From: Polynucleobacter sp. MWH-Spelu-300-X4
Lineage (GTDB): Bacteria > Pseudomonadota > Gammaproteobacteria > Burkholderiales > Burkholderiaceae
Assembly (NCBI RefSeq): GCF_018687515.1
Contig: NZ_CP061294.1
Span: 372,001 to 436,000, forward strand
DNA length: 64,000 nt
Direction of reading: 5' to 3'
Below are positions 26,290 to 36,401 of this stretch, one piece after another (the stretch's first letter is position 1; every line of letters begins with the position of its first letter). Below the pieces are notes generated by a model. It was given only the letters and a program-made list of their open reading frames with translations, had not been told where the DNA came from and did no database searches. The position numbers were made by a program, and so were the translations under genes.

Positions 26290-26925
26290 TTAGTTAAGTT
26301 TGTATTCCACGACATTTTTAATGATTTGTGCCGTTTCAAATACTGGAAGCCCCATGATACCGCTGAAACTGCCTTCGATATGTTTTATAAAGCAGGCGGC
26401 TAATCCTTGAATACCGTAAGCGCCTGCTTTACCCATATGTTCGCCTGTTGCGATATACGCATGAATCTGATCAATGCTTAGTTTTTCGAAGGTGACGTTG
26501 GAGCTGGAAATTAATAACTCAGGCTTGCCATCCAATTCATTTTGTATGGCAATCGCTGTATGTACTTGATGAGTCTTGCCGCTTAGTTGTTGCAAAATGC
26601 GTACCGCATCTTCGTTATCGACGGGTTTGCCCAAAATCTCTTCTGTACCTTCTGAGTCACTGACTTGAATGCTCACAGTAGTATCGGCACATAAGATGGG
26701 TGCCCAGGGTAGATGCCTAGTTTGAAGTCTGTTAACCGAGGCGGTTAGTTTAGCTAATGTCACGCGCTGAACATATTCAAGGGAAGATTCACCAGCAATA
26801 TGATTCTCTAGAGATTCTGTATCTTCAGTCGCATCGGCAATGAGTAGCTTGTATGTCACGCCCATTTGTTGGAGTAACTCTTGTCTGCGAGGACTCTGAG
26901 AAGCTAGATAAAGATAGGTGTACAT
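26290..26925 (-). CDS. maf: Maf family nucleoside triphosphate pyrophosphatase (dTTP/UTP type)
   Basis: House-cleaning enzyme that hydrolyses dTTP, UTP and modified nucleotides. The 211-residue protein begins YLASQSPRRQELLQQMG, with the Ser-Arg-Arg substrate pocket, then CADTTVSI with the catalytic Asp, GKPVDNEDAVRILQQLSG and KAGAYGIQGLAACFI, the pattern of the YhdE-like rather than the YceF-like subgroup. It lies 30 bp before rng and 18 bp after rlmH in the same operon. Confidence 0.93.
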   Translation of the reverse strand: MYTYLYLASQSPRRQELLQQMGVTYKLLIADATEDTESLENHIAGESSLEYVQRVTLAKLTASVNRLQTRHLPWAPILCADTTVSIQVSDSEGTEEILGKPVDNEDAVRILQQLSGKTHQVHTAIAIQNELDGKPELLISSSNVTFEKLSIDQIHAYIATGEHMGKAGAYGIQGLAACFIKHIEGSFSGIMGLPVFETAQIIKNVVEYKLN

Positions 26926-26943
26926 AAGTCAACGCAATCCATG

Positions 26944-27387
26944 CTAAACGCGGTGATAGGGGTGGCCTTGCAAAATCGTCCAAGCACGGTAGAGCTGCTC
27001 AACCAATAAAACTCGCGCCATGGCATGGGGTAGTGTCATGCTTGATAAGCGAATCATGGATGCCGCTTCTTTCTTTAATTCTGGATCCAAACCATCTGCG
27101 CCACCAATCAGTAAAACGATATCTTTGCCATCTTGCCGCCAATGGCTCATCTGGTTCGCTAAATCTTGCGTCGATAGGTCTTTGCCCCGTTCATCCATGG
27201 CAATGATGTGAGTCCCTTTGGGAATCGCTTCCCGAATCTTCACTGCTTCTTTAGCTGGATTAATGTCCGGTTTAAGTTCTTTGATTTGAATAGCGCAGTC
27301 GGCTGGCATGCGCTTGACGTAATCTTGGGTCGCTGTTTCTGCCCAGGCAGGCATTTTGTGACCAACAGCAATGACCCAAAGCTTCAT
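26944..27387 (-). CDS. rlmH: 23S rRNA pseudouridine-1915 N3-methyltransferase RlmH
   Basis: SPOUT-type methyltransferase that methylates pseudouridine 1915 in 23S rRNA on assembled ribosomes. The 147-residue length is shorter than the E. coli protein by about eight residues but complete, starting MKLWVIAVGHKMPAW. It has the SAM-binding knot LLIGGADGLDPEL and the C-terminal RVLLVEQLYRAWTILQGHPYHR, with YH essential for catalysis. It follows rsfS after 40 bp, the classic pairing. Confidence 0.97.
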   Translation of the reverse strand: MKLWVIAVGHKMPAWAETATQDYVKRMPADCAIQIKELKPDINPAKEAVKIREAIPKGTHIIAMDERGKDLSTQDLANQMSHWRQDGKDIVLLIGGADGLDPELKKEAASMIRLSSMTLPHAMARVLLVEQLYRAWTILQGHPYHRV

Positions 27388-27427
27388 AGTTATTTAGGTA
27401 TGGCGAGAATTAGAGAGGTAGAGATAA

Positions 27428-27829
27428 TTACTCGTCCTCATCATCCTCTGGTTCGCTAGCAAAGCGCTTGGAGGTCTTGCCACTGCCACCAAGTTTGACT
27501 CGTACAGGTTTATCGCCCCACATGCCTTCTAATTGGTAATAAGAGCGTAGCATTGGTTGAAGGATATGAACGACGATATCGCCACAGTCCACCAAAACCC
27601 ATTCTCCGGTTTCCATACCTTCTACAGAAATAACATCACCACCTTTTTCTTTAACGGCTTCTTTAACAGACATCGCTAATGATTTAGTTTGGCGATTGCT
27701 GTTACCGGTGGCGATGATGACGCGGTCAAACAAGTTACTTAACTTGGTTGTATCAAAAACGCGAATATCTTGAGCTTTAACATCCTCAAGAGCATCAATA
27801 ATCGTGCGTTGTAATTTGCGAAGATCCAT
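27428..27829 (-). CDS. rsfS: Ribosomal silencing factor RsfS
   Basis: RsfS binds ribosomal protein uL14 and blocks subunit joining in stationary phase. The 133-residue protein starts [20 protein letters not shown] and has VIATGNSNRQTKSLA and WVLVDCGDIVVHILQP, which are family hallmarks. The C-terminal tail is acidic and charged. It overlaps nadD by a single base (nadD stop at 27829) in the common nadD-rsfS-rlmH order. Confidence 0.97.
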   Translation of the reverse strand: MDLRKLQRTIIDALEDVKAQDIRVFDTTKLSNLFDRVIIATGNSNRQTKSLAMSVKEAVKEKGGDVISVEGMETGEWVLVDCGDIVVHILQPMLRSYYQLEGMWGDKPVRVKLGGSGKTSKRFASEPEDDEDE

Positions 27830-28554
27830 TATTTATTTCTATAAAGACCTTTGGATTCGATGTATTCGAGTACCAAAGGAGGTATTGCATCAGCTATTTC
27901 ATCCCATGAGCCACGTATAAAGGCATCACGAAGTTGGCTAGAAGCAAGATTAATCTGCAAGTTCTGATCAAACAGAACATGGCCATTTGGGTTCAATTGT
28001 AGCAATTGAGGGTCTTGAGTCTGTTGCTCAGCAAAAACACCGGCCATAGAGGCTAATTTTTCGCTATCGATGACGGCTTGAGGCCGGCTTGCGACAGCCA
28101 AATGCACATATTTAGGCAATTCTGGCCATTGATGCCAGGTTTTTAGGTTTTCCCAACTATCTTGACCCATGAGCCAAGTAATGGAGGCTTCTGAACCATA
28201 TAGAGCCCTTATTTCTTTGGCGGTATCGATAGCGTAGCTAGGGCCTTCACGCGCCATTTCTAGGGTGCTGATTTCAATTTTTGTATAGATATGGTGGTCA
28301 ACAAATAAGTCATGCAAAGTTTCAATCGCATATTCGCTCATCGCTAAACGGTCTTTAGCGGGGGTGATATCAGTCCCTTTTTGCCAAGGTTGTCCTGCCG
28401 GCATCCAGATAATGTGATCTAACTGCAAAACTCTAGAAAAATGTTCTGCTAGTCTGAGGTGACCCCAGTGTGGTGGATCAAATGTGCCGCCTAATATGCC
28501 AATCGATTTACGTTTGCGGATAGGGTTGGATGAATTGTCTAAATGATCGCTCAC
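27829..28554 (-). CDS. nadD: Nicotinate-nucleotide adenylyltransferase NadD
   Basis: Transfers AMP from ATP to nicotinate mononucleotide in NAD synthesis. The 241-residue protein has the nucleotidyltransferase motif [33 protein letters not shown] in the substrate pocket, and ASSQLRDAF, a variant of the usual ISSTxIR motif. About 13 N-terminal residues before the first strand are extra. It overlaps hemF by 4 bp (ATGA) and rsfS by one base, indicating coupled translation. Confidence 0.96.
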   Translation of the reverse strand: MSDHLDNSSNPIRKRKSIGILGGTFDPPHWGHLRLAEHFSRVLQLDHIIWMPAGQPWQKGTDITPAKDRLAMSEYAIETLHDLFVDHHIYTKIEISTLEMAREGPSYAIDTAKEIRALYGSEASITWLMGQDSWENLKTWHQWPELPKYVHLAVASRPQAVIDSEKLASMAGVFAEQQTQDPQLLQLNPNGHVLFDQNLQINLASSQLRDAFIRGSWDEIADAIPPLVLEYIESKGLYRNK

Positions 28555-29474
28555 GTATTAATCCAATCTTTTGGTTTTAAGAATTCGCTATACAAACGCG
28601 CTTCTGGAGAATCTTCAGCCGGTTTCCAGTCGTAGCCCCAACGAACGATGGGAGGCATCGACATCAAAATCGATTCTGTACGACCACCTGATTGCAATCC
28701 AAATAAAGTGCCGCGGTCGAACACAAGATTAAATTCAACATACCTGCCTCTGCGGAAGGCTTGGAATTCCCTCTGTGCTTCTGTGTAAGGGTCATTCATA
28801 TGTTTCTTAACGATGGGGATATAAGCATCTAAAAATGCATCGCCAACAGAACGAGTCATTTCAAAGCTTTTTTCAAATCCTAATTCGCTAAAGTCATCAT
28901 AAAAAATGCCGCCAATGCCGCGTGGTTCGTCACGGTGTTTTAGATAGAAATAATCATCACACCATTTTTTAAATTTTGGATGTAATTCTTTGTTAAAAGG
29001 ATCTAGAGCATTTTTGCAAGCGATATGGAAGTGTTTGCAATCAGCAGCATCACCGTAATAAGGTGTTAAATCCATGCCGCCACCAAACCACCAAACAGGA
29101 TCTTTACCTTCAGCTTGGGCGATAAAGCAACGCACATTCATGTGCACCGTTGGGATGTGAGGGTTACGTGGATGGAACACCAAAGAGACGCCCATCGCTT
29201 CAAATGATCGGCCTGCGAGCTCCGGTCTATGAGCCGTTGCGGACGGAGGCATGGAGTCCCCTCTTACATGTGAGAAACCTACGCCACCACGTTCAAGGAT
29301 ATTGCCGCCTTCTAGAATGCGAGAGCGACCATCACCTTTTAATTTGGCATCTTCAGGTTTACTCCAAGAGTCTGTGGCGAATTCTTTGCCATCTAACTCA
29401 GCCATGGTTTGAGTGATGCGATCTTGAAGACCGGTTAAGTAGTTTTTTAAAACTGCTGTATCAATCTTTGACAT
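28551..29474 (-). CDS. hemF: Oxygen-dependent coproporphyrinogen III oxidase HemF
   Basis: Aerobic haem pathway enzyme that converts coproporphyrinogen III to protoporphyrinogen IX. The ATG at 29474 ([13 protein letters not shown]) is preferred: it lies right after the purD stop at 29476-29478, while the earlier in-frame ATG at 29540 would overlap purD by 65 bp. The 307-residue product has [43 protein letters not shown] and [19 protein letters not shown], the core of HemF. Confidence 0.96.
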   Translation of the reverse strand: MSKIDTAVLKNYLTGLQDRITQTMAELDGKEFATDSWSKPEDAKLKGDGRSRILEGGNILERGGVGFSHVRGDSMPPSATAHRPELAGRSFEAMGVSLVFHPRNPHIPTVHMNVRCFIAQAEGKDPVWWFGGGMDLTPYYGDAADCKHFHIACKNALDPFNKELHPKFKKWCDDYFYLKHRDEPRGIGGIFYDDFSELGFEKSFEMTRSVGDAFLDAYIPIVKKHMNDPYTEAQREFQAFRRGRYVEFNLVFDRGTLFGLQSGGRTESILMSMPPIVRWGYDWKPAEDSPEARLYSEFLKPKDWINT

Positions 29475-29475
29475 A

Positions 29476-30750
29476 TCAGAGAGCTCTATAGCCAATATCA
29501 CGACGGAATTGCGCGCCATCAAACTTAATTTGATCAACAATCGCGTATGCTTTTTGTTGCGCGCCTCGAGTGGTGTGGTCTAAGCCAACCACGCATAAGA
29601 CGCGTCCACCGGATGTTTTTAAAACATCGCCGTCCATGGTTGTGCCAGCGTGGAAAGTAACATGGTCTGGGCCATCCGCAGGAATGCCTGAAATGGCATC
29701 ACCTTTACGAGGTGTCTCAGGGTAGTTATGGGCAGCCATGACCACGCCTAAAGCAATACGTGGATCCCACTCCAACTCTACTTGGTCTAATTTGCCATCA
29801 ACAGCCGCATCTAGAGCAGTTAAAAAATCGCTCTTCATGCGAGACATGATAGGCTGTGTTTCTGGGTCTCCCATGCGGCAGTTAAATTCAAGAGTTTTTA
29901 CTTTGCCATCTTCAGAAATCATCAGGCCTGCGTATAAGAAGCCTGTAAACGGAATACCATCAGCTGCCATCCCTTGGACGGTTGGCATGATGATTTCACG
30001 CAATGCGCGCGCATGAATTTCTGGTGTTACAACGGGCGCTGGGGAGTAAGCACCCATGCCACCTGTGTTTGGGCCTTGGTCTGCATCCAATAAACGTTTG
30101 TGATCTTGGCTAGTAGCGAGTGTTAAAACATTGTGGCCATCAACCATGACGATGAAGCTTGCTTCCTCACCGGTTAAGAATTCTTCAATCACAACGCGTG
30201 CGCCTGCATCACCTAGTTTGTTATCGGAAAGCATCATGTCAATTGCGCCATGAGCTTCTTCAAGTGTCATAGCAACCACAACGCCTTTACCAGCAGCTAA
30301 ACCATCCGCTTTAATCACAATCGGCGCGCCTTTTTGATCAATATAAGCATGCGCTTCTTTGATATCGGAAAAGGTTTGATATTCGGCGGTAGGAATGTTG
30401 TGGCGTTTCATAAACGCTTTAGCGAAATCTTTTGATGATTCCAGTTGGGCGGCTTTTTGAGTTGGACCAAATACACGTAAACCTTTTGATCTAAAAATAT
30501 CAACAATGCCACCTGCTAAAGGAGCTTCTGGGCCAACGACTGTTAAATGAATCTGCTCTGACTCGGCAAATTTGGCAAGCTCTTGTAGATCGGTGACTGG
30601 TAGATTTTCAATACCCATATGTTTAGCGGCGGCTGTTGCTGTGCCGCCATTACCGGGAGCCACAAATACTTTTTGCACTTTAGGAGATTGAGCCAACTTC
30701 CAAGCTAATGCGTGTTCACGACCACCAGAACCAACCACTAAAATCTTCAT
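29476..30750 (-). CDS. purD: Phosphoribosylamine-glycine ligase PurD
   Basis: GAR synthetase, the second step of de novo purine synthesis. The 424-residue protein has the N-terminal [18 protein letters not shown], the ATP-grasp region with [29 protein letters not shown] with metal-binding residues, and the C-terminal domain. It is full length. It lies 38 bp after yebC on the same strand and 1 bp before the hemF start. Confidence 0.98.
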   Translation of the reverse strand: MKILVVGSGGREHALAWKLAQSPKVQKVFVAPGNGGTATAAAKHMGIENLPVTDLQELAKFAESEQIHLTVVGPEAPLAGGIVDIFRSKGLRVFGPTQKAAQLESSKDFAKAFMKRHNIPTAEYQTFSDIKEAHAYIDQKGAPIVIKADGLAAGKGVVVAMTLEEAHGAIDMMLSDNKLGDAGARVVIEEFLTGEEASFIVMVDGHNVLTLATSQDHKRLLDADQGPNTGGMGAYSPAPVVTPEIHARALREIIMPTVQGMAADGIPFTGFLYAGLMISEDGKVKTLEFNCRMGDPETQPIMSRMKSDFLTALDAAVDGKLDQVELEWDPRIALGVVMAAHNYPETPRKGDAISGIPADGPDHVTFHAGTTMDGDVLKTSGGRVLCVVGLDHTTRGAQQKAYAIVDQIKFDGAQFRRDIGYRAL

Positions 30751-30788
30751 AAATTCTTTCGCTAAAGTGTAATTAATCTTTGTAATTT

Positions 30789-31511
30789 TTATTCTATGGA
30801 AGCATTGGTAAATACTTCTTGAACATCATCTAGACTTTCAAGAGCATCTAATAGCTTCTGCATTTTTTCCGCATCGTCACCTGACAACTCTGTTTCGTTA
30901 TCAGGGCGCATCGTGACTTCACCCAATTCTGGAGTGAAGCCTTTGGCGATTAATGCTTCTTTAATATTTGTAAATTCATAAGCGGGTGTGATGACCTCGA
31001 TAGAGCCATCGTCTTGTGGCACCACATCATCAGCGCCGGCTTCAAGAGCAGCTTCCATTAAAGCGTCTTCCGATGTGCCAGGGGCAAAGAACATGCGACC
31101 GCAGTGTTTGAACAAAAATGCCACTGAACCATCGGTGCCTAAATTACCGCCATGTTTTGTAAAGGCATGTCTGACCTCTGCTACGGTTCTAGTGCGGTTA
31201 TCAGTTAAAGCGTCTACGATCACAGCAGCCCCGTTTAAGCCATAACCCTCATAGCGGATTTCTTCATAGTTCACGCCTTCTAATGAACCAGTACCACGCG
31301 CAACCGCACGTTGCACGTTGTCGTTAGGCATGTTGGAGTCTTTTGCTTTATCAATCGCTAAGCGTAGACGCGGGTTAGTTGCTATATCGCCTCCACCCAT
31401 TTTGGCGGCTACAGTGATTTCACGAATCAGCTTTGTCCAGATTTTTCCTCGCTTTTCGTCTTGACGACCTTTGCGATGTTGAATGTTGGCCCATTTGGAA
31501 TGACCAGCCAT
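30789..31511 (-). CDS. yebC: YebC/PmpR family transcription or translation factor
   Basis: A 240-residue member of the widespread YebC family ([18 protein letters not shown] at the start). Members have been described as DNA-binding regulators (PmpR) and more recently as factors that help ribosomes through proline-rich stretches. [32 protein letters not shown] and GSVAFLF are typical. It heads the yebC-purD-hemF-nadD-rsfS-rlmH-maf-rng run of same-strand genes. Confidence 0.95.
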   Translation of the reverse strand: MAGHSKWANIQHRKGRQDEKRGKIWTKLIREITVAAKMGGGDIATNPRLRLAIDKAKDSNMPNDNVQRAVARGTGSLEGVNYEEIRYEGYGLNGAAVIVDALTDNRTRTVAEVRHAFTKHGGNLGTDGSVAFLFKHCGRMFFAPGTSEDALMEAALEAGADDVVPQDDGSIEVITPAYEFTNIKEALIAKGFTPELGEVTMRPDNETELSGDDAEKMQKLLDALESLDDVQEVFTNASIE

Positions 31512-31653
31512 AAGTACTCCTGTGGATAACTTTTATTGAAGAATTGCTATATATTCAGCTAAGACCGTAATTTTAGGCAAAATGAGACCCAATAAGCTAA
31601 AAAACCTAAAAAAACTTAGTTAAAACCTTAAAACAAGACAAGTAGGAGACAAA
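31512..31653. promoter_or_regulatory. Divergent yebC/quinone oxidoreductase promoter region
   Basis: A 142-bp AT-rich gap that must hold the promoter of the long yebC run and that of the oxidoreductase. TGTGGATAA at 31521-31529, 10 bp before yebC, is a perfect DnaA-box match in reverse orientation. GTAGGAGAC ahead of 31654 is a good ribosome-binding site for the plus-strand gene. Confidence 0.35.
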
Positions 31654-32643
31654 ATGTCTAGCATTCAAGCCAAAGCGATACGTATGTTTAAAACGGGTGG
31701 CCCAGAGGTGATGGAGTGGGTTGATGTTGAGGTGGGGTTGCCTGGCCCTAACGAAGTCAGAATCAAGCATGAAGCGGTGGGCTTGAACTATATCGATGTT
31801 TATTTCCGCGTGGGGATGTATCCGCAGCCGTTGCCAGCCTCATTAGGCATGGAAGGGGCGGGTGTGGTTGAAGCTGTTGGTCCTGGGGTGACTCATGTCA
31901 AAGTGGGTGATCGTGTGGCCTATGCAGGTAGACCGCCTGGAGCTTATAGCCAAGTACGCGTGATGCCTGCAGAAACTTTAGTAAAGCTACCTGATGCGAT
32001 TTCATTTGAGCAGGGGGCTGCCATGATGTTGCAAGGTTTAACGGTGCAATATTTGTTAAATGACAGCTATCAAGTAAAGCCTGGTGATGTGGTGCTATTC
32101 CATGCTGCGGCTGGTGGTGTTGGTTTGATTGCTTGTCAGTGGTTAAAAGCACTTGGTGCCACAGTCATTGGTACGGTTGGTTCAGAAGAAAAAGCTGCGT
32201 TAGCAAAAGCGCATGGTTGTGATCACACTATCAATTACAACAAAGAGAATTTTGTGGAACGTACGCGCGAGTTAACCAATGGTAAAGGTGTGCCAGTGGT
32301 TTATGACTCAATTGGTAAAGATACATTTATGCAGTCATTAGATTGCTTATCACCAAGAGGCATGATGGTCACTTATGGCAATGCCTCTGGACCAGTTCCT
32401 CCTGTGGATGTGAGTATCTTGGGTGGCAAGGGTTCATTAAAGTTAACAAGACCAACGGTGATGACTTATGCGCATAACCGCGCGTTATTAGAGCCGATGT
32501 CTGCTGATTTATTTGATCGTGTATTAAAAGGTCAAATCAAAATTGAAGTGAATCAAACATACCAATTGGAAAATGTGGCGCAGGCGCATCGTGACTTGGA
32601 GTCTCGTAAAACAACGGGCTCTACTGTACTCATGCCTTGGTAA
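31654..32643 (+). CDS. qor: NADPH:quinone oxidoreductase, zinc-independent MDR family
   Basis: A 329-residue medium-chain dehydrogenase/reductase of the quinone oxidoreductase (QOR) type, which reduces quinones with NADPH. It has the GroES-like N-terminal domain (GLNYIDVYFRVGMYP, MEGAGVVEAVGPGV) and a Rossmann domain with LFHAAAGGVGLIACQ. The structural-zinc cysteines of alcohol dehydrogenases are absent. GAYSQVRVMPAE is typical of QOR. It is followed after 24 bp by a dehydrogenase on the same strand. Confidence 0.92.
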   Translation: MSSIQAKAIRMFKTGGPEVMEWVDVEVGLPGPNEVRIKHEAVGLNYIDVYFRVGMYPQPLPASLGMEGAGVVEAVGPGVTHVKVGDRVAYAGRPPGAYSQVRVMPAETLVKLPDAISFEQGAAMMLQGLTVQYLLNDSYQVKPGDVVLFHAAAGGVGLIACQWLKALGATVIGTVGSEEKAALAKAHGCDHTINYNKENFVERTRELTNGKGVPVVYDSIGKDTFMQSLDCLSPRGMMVTYGNASGPVPPVDVSILGGKGSLKLTRPTVMTYAHNRALLEPMSADLFDRVLKGQIKIEVNQTYQLENVAQAHRDLESRKTTGSTVLMPW

Positions 32644-32667
32644 AGACAAAAAATAGGTCATCAGCAC

Positions 32668-33546
32668 ATGAGCACAATCGCATTTATTGGTTTGGGTAAT
32701 ATGGGTCGCCCGATGGTGGCCTATTTATTAAAAGCTGGTCATCAGTTACGTTTGTATGCCAGACGACCTGAAGTATTTCAGCATGAAGCTAAACCTCTTC
32801 TAGAGGCGGGTGCGCAAGTATTTGATACGCCGGCGGAAGCAGCCAAGGATGCTGATTTCATCATCACAAATGTCATGAGTACGGCTGATGTGGCTGAAGT
32901 CTTATGCCAGGGTGAACATGCTGTTATTCAGCAGGCGAAGGCTGGAGCTATCTGTATCGATCACAGCACCATTGATCCAACTGGAACTAGAGAAATTGCC
33001 GCTACTCTTGCCAAGCAAGGTATTGGTTTTGTGGATGCTCCTGTTAGCGGGGGAGTCAAGGCTGCGACTGAGGGTTCTTTGGTCATGATGTTGGGTGGCG
33101 CTGCAACTGATATTGAGAAGGTCATGCCCATCATTCAGTGTTATGCAAAAACCATAACGCATATTGGCGATGTTGGCCATGGGCAGGTTGCAAAGCTTTG
33201 TAACCAAATTGCACAAGTGATTAATATCCAAGGTATTGCCGAGTCTATGCGATTTGCAGCTAGTAATGGAGCTAATTTGCAAAAAGTATTTCAGGCGATT
33301 TCTGGAGGTATGGCGGGTAGTCGCATGTTAGATCTCATGGGCCCCAAGATGGTGAGTAGGGACTTTAAGGCCGGCATTGAAGCACGTTTACATGCCAAAG
33401 ATTTCTTCTTGGTTAAAGAGGCAATAAATAAGGCGCATTTAGATCTCCCAGCCTTGCAAACAGTGGCTCTGCAGTTAGAAAAACTGATGGATTCTGGGTG
33501 GGGGATGGACGACACATCTTCACTTCTTAGAGTACTTGAGGCATAA
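32668..33546 (+). CDS. Beta-hydroxyacid dehydrogenase (GarR/GlxR/3-hydroxyisobutyrate type)
   Basis: A 292-residue NAD(P)-dependent enzyme of the 3-hydroxyisobutyrate dehydrogenase family. The Rossmann motif is FIGLGNMGRPMVAYLLKAG (about residues 5-23), the substrate-binding motif DAPVSGGVKAATEG and the catalytic-lysine segment GHGQVAKLCNQ. Arg30-34 (YARRPE) after the second strand suggests NADP preference. Tartronate semialdehyde or 3-hydroxyisobutyrate are both possible substrates. tRNA-Leu starts 38 bp downstream and may be read through from here. Confidence 0.88.
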   Translation: MSTIAFIGLGNMGRPMVAYLLKAGHQLRLYARRPEVFQHEAKPLLEAGAQVFDTPAEAAKDADFIITNVMSTADVAEVLCQGEHAVIQQAKAGAICIDHSTIDPTGTREIAATLAKQGIGFVDAPVSGGVKAATEGSLVMMLGGAATDIEKVMPIIQCYAKTITHIGDVGHGQVAKLCNQIAQVINIQGIAESMRFAASNGANLQKVFQAISGGMAGSRMLDLMGPKMVSRDFKAGIEARLHAKDFFLVKEAINKAHLDLPALQTVALQLEKLMDSGWGMDDTSSLLRVLEA

Positions 33547-33584
33547 TCTTGGTCTTGCACGAATTTTGATGCAAAACACACATT

Positions 33585-33670
33585 GCCGCGGTGGTGAAAT
33601 TGGTAGACACAGGAGACTCAAAATCTCCCGCCCAAAAGGTGTGACGGTTCGAGTCCGTCCCGCGGCACCA
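33585..33670 (+). tRNA. tRNA-Leu (CAA)
   Basis: The acceptor stem is GCCGCGG / CCGCGGC with an encoded trailing ACCA. The anticodon stem-loop has loop CTCAAAA, giving anticodon CAA for Leu UUG. A long variable arm (CGCCCAAAAGGTG) marks it as a class II tRNA, and GGTTCGAGTCC is the T-arm. Length is 86 nt with CCA. Confidence 0.97.
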
Positions 33671-33706
33671 AACTCCTCTCACAGACACTTAAATCTTATT
33701 TAGCCC

Positions 33707-34540
33707 ATGCTTGCTTATCGCCACGCTTTTCATGCTGGCAACCACGCTGATGTACTAAAGCACTGTGTGTTGCAACAAGTATTGGCTTATATGAATCAGA
33801 AAGATAAACCGTATTGGGTTATTGATACCCATGCGGGAGCTGGAATGTATTCATTAAAGTCTGAGTACGCGAATACAAAAGCAGAATACCTAGATGGCAT
33901 TGCTAAACTTTGGGATGCTCAAGATCTGCCGTCTGTTATTAAAGAGTATGTTGATTTAGTTCAGTTGTGTAATGCCAAAGGTCATTGGGATTTATATCCC
34001 GGATCTCCAGAAATTATTCGTCGCTCGATTCGGCCTGATGATCGCATGCGTTTATTTGAGCTTCATCCTACTGACTTTGACATTCTTGAAGAACATTTTG
34101 ATAAATCAAAAATAGCTAAAGTATTTAAAGGTGATGGCTTTGATGGGTTGAAAGCATTATTGCCGCCGCCAACACGCCGTGCGGTAATCTTCATGGATCC
34201 ACCTTATGAAATCAAATCTGATTATCAGCGCGTGGTGGCTTCTGTTGCTGAAGGTTTAAGACGTTTTGCTGAAGGTGTTTATATCGTCTGGTATCCGATC
34301 CTAACCAGAGGCGATCACATATCTTTGATTGAAGAATTAAACGCTCTCTCGGACAAAACATTAAACATCTCTATGACTGTTCAGGAACCTGATGAGCAGG
34401 GCTTTGGGATGTTGGGTAGTGGGTTGTTCATTATTAACCCACCGTGGACTTTGGCTGAGAACATGAAATCGGTTATGCCTTATCTAACTGAAAAGCTAGC
34501 CCAGTATCCTAGAGCTAGCTATGAGTTGGATAGCAAATAA
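33707..34540 (+). CDS. rlmJ: 23S rRNA adenine-2030 N6-methyltransferase RlmJ
   Basis: SAM-dependent methyltransferase that makes m6A2030 in 23S rRNA. The 277-residue protein starts MLAYRHAFHAGNHADVLKH, the diagnostic N-terminus, has IDTHAGAGMYSL as the SAM-binding loop and the catalytic VIFMDPPYE (DPPY) motif. It is full length. No clear ribosome-binding site is seen before the ATG; the gene begins 36 bp after tRNA-Leu. Confidence 0.95.
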   Translation: MLAYRHAFHAGNHADVLKHCVLQQVLAYMNQKDKPYWVIDTHAGAGMYSLKSEYANTKAEYLDGIAKLWDAQDLPSVIKEYVDLVQLCNAKGHWDLYPGSPEIIRRSIRPDDRMRLFELHPTDFDILEEHFDKSKIAKVFKGDGFDGLKALLPPPTRRAVIFMDPPYEIKSDYQRVVASVAEGLRRFAEGVYIVWYPILTRGDHISLIEELNALSDKTLNISMTVQEPDEQGFGMLGSGLFIINPPWTLAENMKSVMPYLTEKLAQYPRASYELDSK

Positions 34541-34566
34541 TTTGAATGGTCAGTTACCGCTAATTT

Positions 34567-35508
34567 TTAAATTTGGTAATCCACATTCTCGCCAGCCATC
34601 GATTGCTCGACTAATTTTCTGGTGAGTGTTGGCGAGAACAATTCAATAAACGTATAAACAAAAGAACGTAGGTAAGCATTTTGCTTAATAGCCACTTTGG
34701 TTACGTTATTACCAAATAAGTGACCGGCGGGAATCACTCTTAAATTTCTATCGCGTTCCGCATCGTAAGCAACTCCTGCGACGATACCGACACCCATGCC
34801 TGTTTCAACGTACGTTTTAATCACATCGGCATCAATTGCTTCTAATACGACATCAGGCTGTAGATTTTTGCTTGAAAATGCTTTATCAATTTTGGTGCGC
34901 CCTGCAAATGCTTTGTCATAGGTGATGATGGGGTATTCCGCTAAATCCTCTAGAGAAAGCGTTTTTTTGCTTAAAAGAGGGTGTTCTGGTTGTACGGCGA
35001 TGACATGTTGCCACTGATAACCTGGCAAGGCGACGATGCCATCGATGCCGGCGATGCCCTCGGTGGCGATAGCAATATCGGCTCGGTCATGAATCAGCAT
35101 TTCTGCCATTTGTTGAGGGTTGCCCTGTTGGATGCTGACCCTCACTTTGGGGAAGCGCTTGGTGAACTCGGTTAAAACTTTGGGTAGGGCGTACCGAGCT
35201 TGGGTATGGGTGGTGGCAATTACGAAGTTGCCTTGGTCTTGAGCTGCAAAATCCTTACCAACACGCTTTAAAGTCTCCACTTCCACTAAGATTCTCTCAA
35301 TGGAGGTTAGTATCCGCTTACCTGGCTCGGTAAGGTTTCTAATCCTCTTACCATGGCGGCGAAAAATATCAACCCCTAATTCATCTTCCAGTTCCAAGAT
35401 GGCTTTAGATACCCCAGGCTGGGATGTGAAGAGAGTCTTAGCTGCTTCTGTCAGGTTGAAGTTCTGGCGAACAGCTTCTCGGACAAACCTAAATTGATGT
35501 AAGTTCAT
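34567..35508 (-). CDS. cysB: CysB-family LysR transcriptional regulator
   Basis: LysR-type activator of sulfur assimilation genes. The 313-residue protein begins MNLHQFRFVREAVRQNFNLTEAAKTLFTSQPGVSKAI, quoted here only for its first 16 residues as diagnostic, with an N-terminal winged helix (about 1-60) and a two-lobed effector domain. Features such as TTHTQARYALP and YVETGMGVGIVAG are those of CysB, which senses O-acetyl- or N-acetylserine. It is divergent from tauE-cysI-cysH-cysDN, its expected targets, across 80 bp. Confidence 0.92.
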   Translation of the reverse strand: MNLHQFRFVREAVRQNFNLTEAAKTLFTSQPGVSKAILELEDELGVDIFRRHGKRIRNLTEPGKRILTSIERILVEVETLKRVGKDFAAQDQGNFVIATTHTQARYALPKVLTEFTKRFPKVRVSIQQGNPQQMAEMLIHDRADIAIATEGIAGIDGIVALPGYQWQHVIAVQPEHPLLSKKTLSLEDLAEYPIITYDKAFAGRTKIDKAFSSKNLQPDVVLEAIDADVIKTYVETGMGVGIVAGVAYDAERDRNLRVIPAGHLFGNNVTKVAIKQNAYLRSFVYTFIELFSPTLTRKLVEQSMAGENVDYQI

Positions 35509-35588
35509 ATCGGCTCATTTCTATATGCAATAAACCATATATTAAAACGATTTTTTATTATTTGTAGAAATTAAGGAAAATAGCTAAA
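35509..35588. promoter_or_regulatory. Divergent cysB/cys operon promoter region
   Basis: This 80-bp AT-rich gap lies between the regulator gene and the first gene of the sulfate assimilation run and should contain the CysB sites. CysB sites are degenerate, so I cannot place them. AAGGA at 35572-35576 is a ribosome-binding site for the following gene. Confidence 0.4.
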
Positions 35589-36389
35589 GTGCCAGCCATG
35601 CAAGAACTATTCATAAGCTTATTACCTTTCGCGTTTTCTGGAGCCCTAGTGGGCCTACTCGTTGGTCTCACTGGCGTGGGTGGCGGGTCGCTGATGACGC
35701 CTTTATTAACCATTATCTTTGGTGTGCCTCCAGGCGTTGCTGTCGGAACTGACTTGGCTTTTGCTGCCTTAACAAAGGGGGTTGGCACCTTAGCTCATCG
35801 AGTGCATGGCCATGTGCGTTGGGATATTGTGGGCTTTTTAGCCTTGGGTAGTTTGCCTGCAGCTGTACTGACTATTCTGGTGATGAAAGAAGTCGGCCCT
35901 TTGGATGATCAGTGGCATCACATTATTAAGGTTTCAATCGGTATTTCCGTATTTTTAACGGCTTTATCGTTATTGTTCCGTAAATCATTATTAGCTTGGG
36001 TTGAGAACCATCCTAAGGCACAATTACACGGTAAGACACAGCGTGTTGCAACGGTATTGGTTGGTGCTGTTATTGGCGTATTGGTAACAATTTCCTCTAT
36101 TGGTGCTGGTGCTATTGGCGCCACATTGATTTTATTGTTGTATCCCAAGTTGCGTGCCCCAGAAGTGGCTGGTACTGATATTGCTTACGCAGTACCTTTA
36201 ACCGCGTTAGCAGGTCTTGGCCATTGGTGGTTAGGTAACGTTCACTTTGATTTGCTATCAGGCTTATTGATTGGATCTGTACCTGGTATTTGGTTAGGTG
36301 CGCGTTTGTCAAAATCATTGCCCGAAAAATACGTGCGTGGCGCTTTAGCAACAACGCTAACTTTAGTTGGCATTAAATTAGTTTCTTAA
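35589..36389 (+). CDS. TauE/SafE family membrane transporter in the cys operon
   Basis: A 266-residue membrane protein with about eight helices in two homologous halves; GLLVGLTGVGGGSLMTPLL and AVIGVLVTISSIGAGAIG are the repeated TauE/SafE signatures. It opens the cys run and probably moves sulfate, sulfite or a related sulfur anion; direction is not known. The start is GTG at 35589 or ATG at 35598; AAGGA at 35572-35576 is better spaced for the GTG. cysI follows after 12 bp. Confidence 0.87.
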   Translation: MPAMQELFISLLPFAFSGALVGLLVGLTGVGGGSLMTPLLTIIFGVPPGVAVGTDLAFAALTKGVGTLAHRVHGHVRWDIVGFLALGSLPAAVLTILVMKEVGPLDDQWHHIIKVSIGISVFLTALSLLFRKSLLAWVENHPKAQLHGKTQRVATVLVGAVIGVLVTISSIGAGAIGATLILLLYPKLRAPEVAGTDIAYAVPLTALAGLGHWWLGNVHFDLLSGLLIGSVPGIWLGARLSKSLPEKYVRGALATTLTLVGIKLVS

Positions 36390-36401
36390 AAGGTTTTAAA
36401 G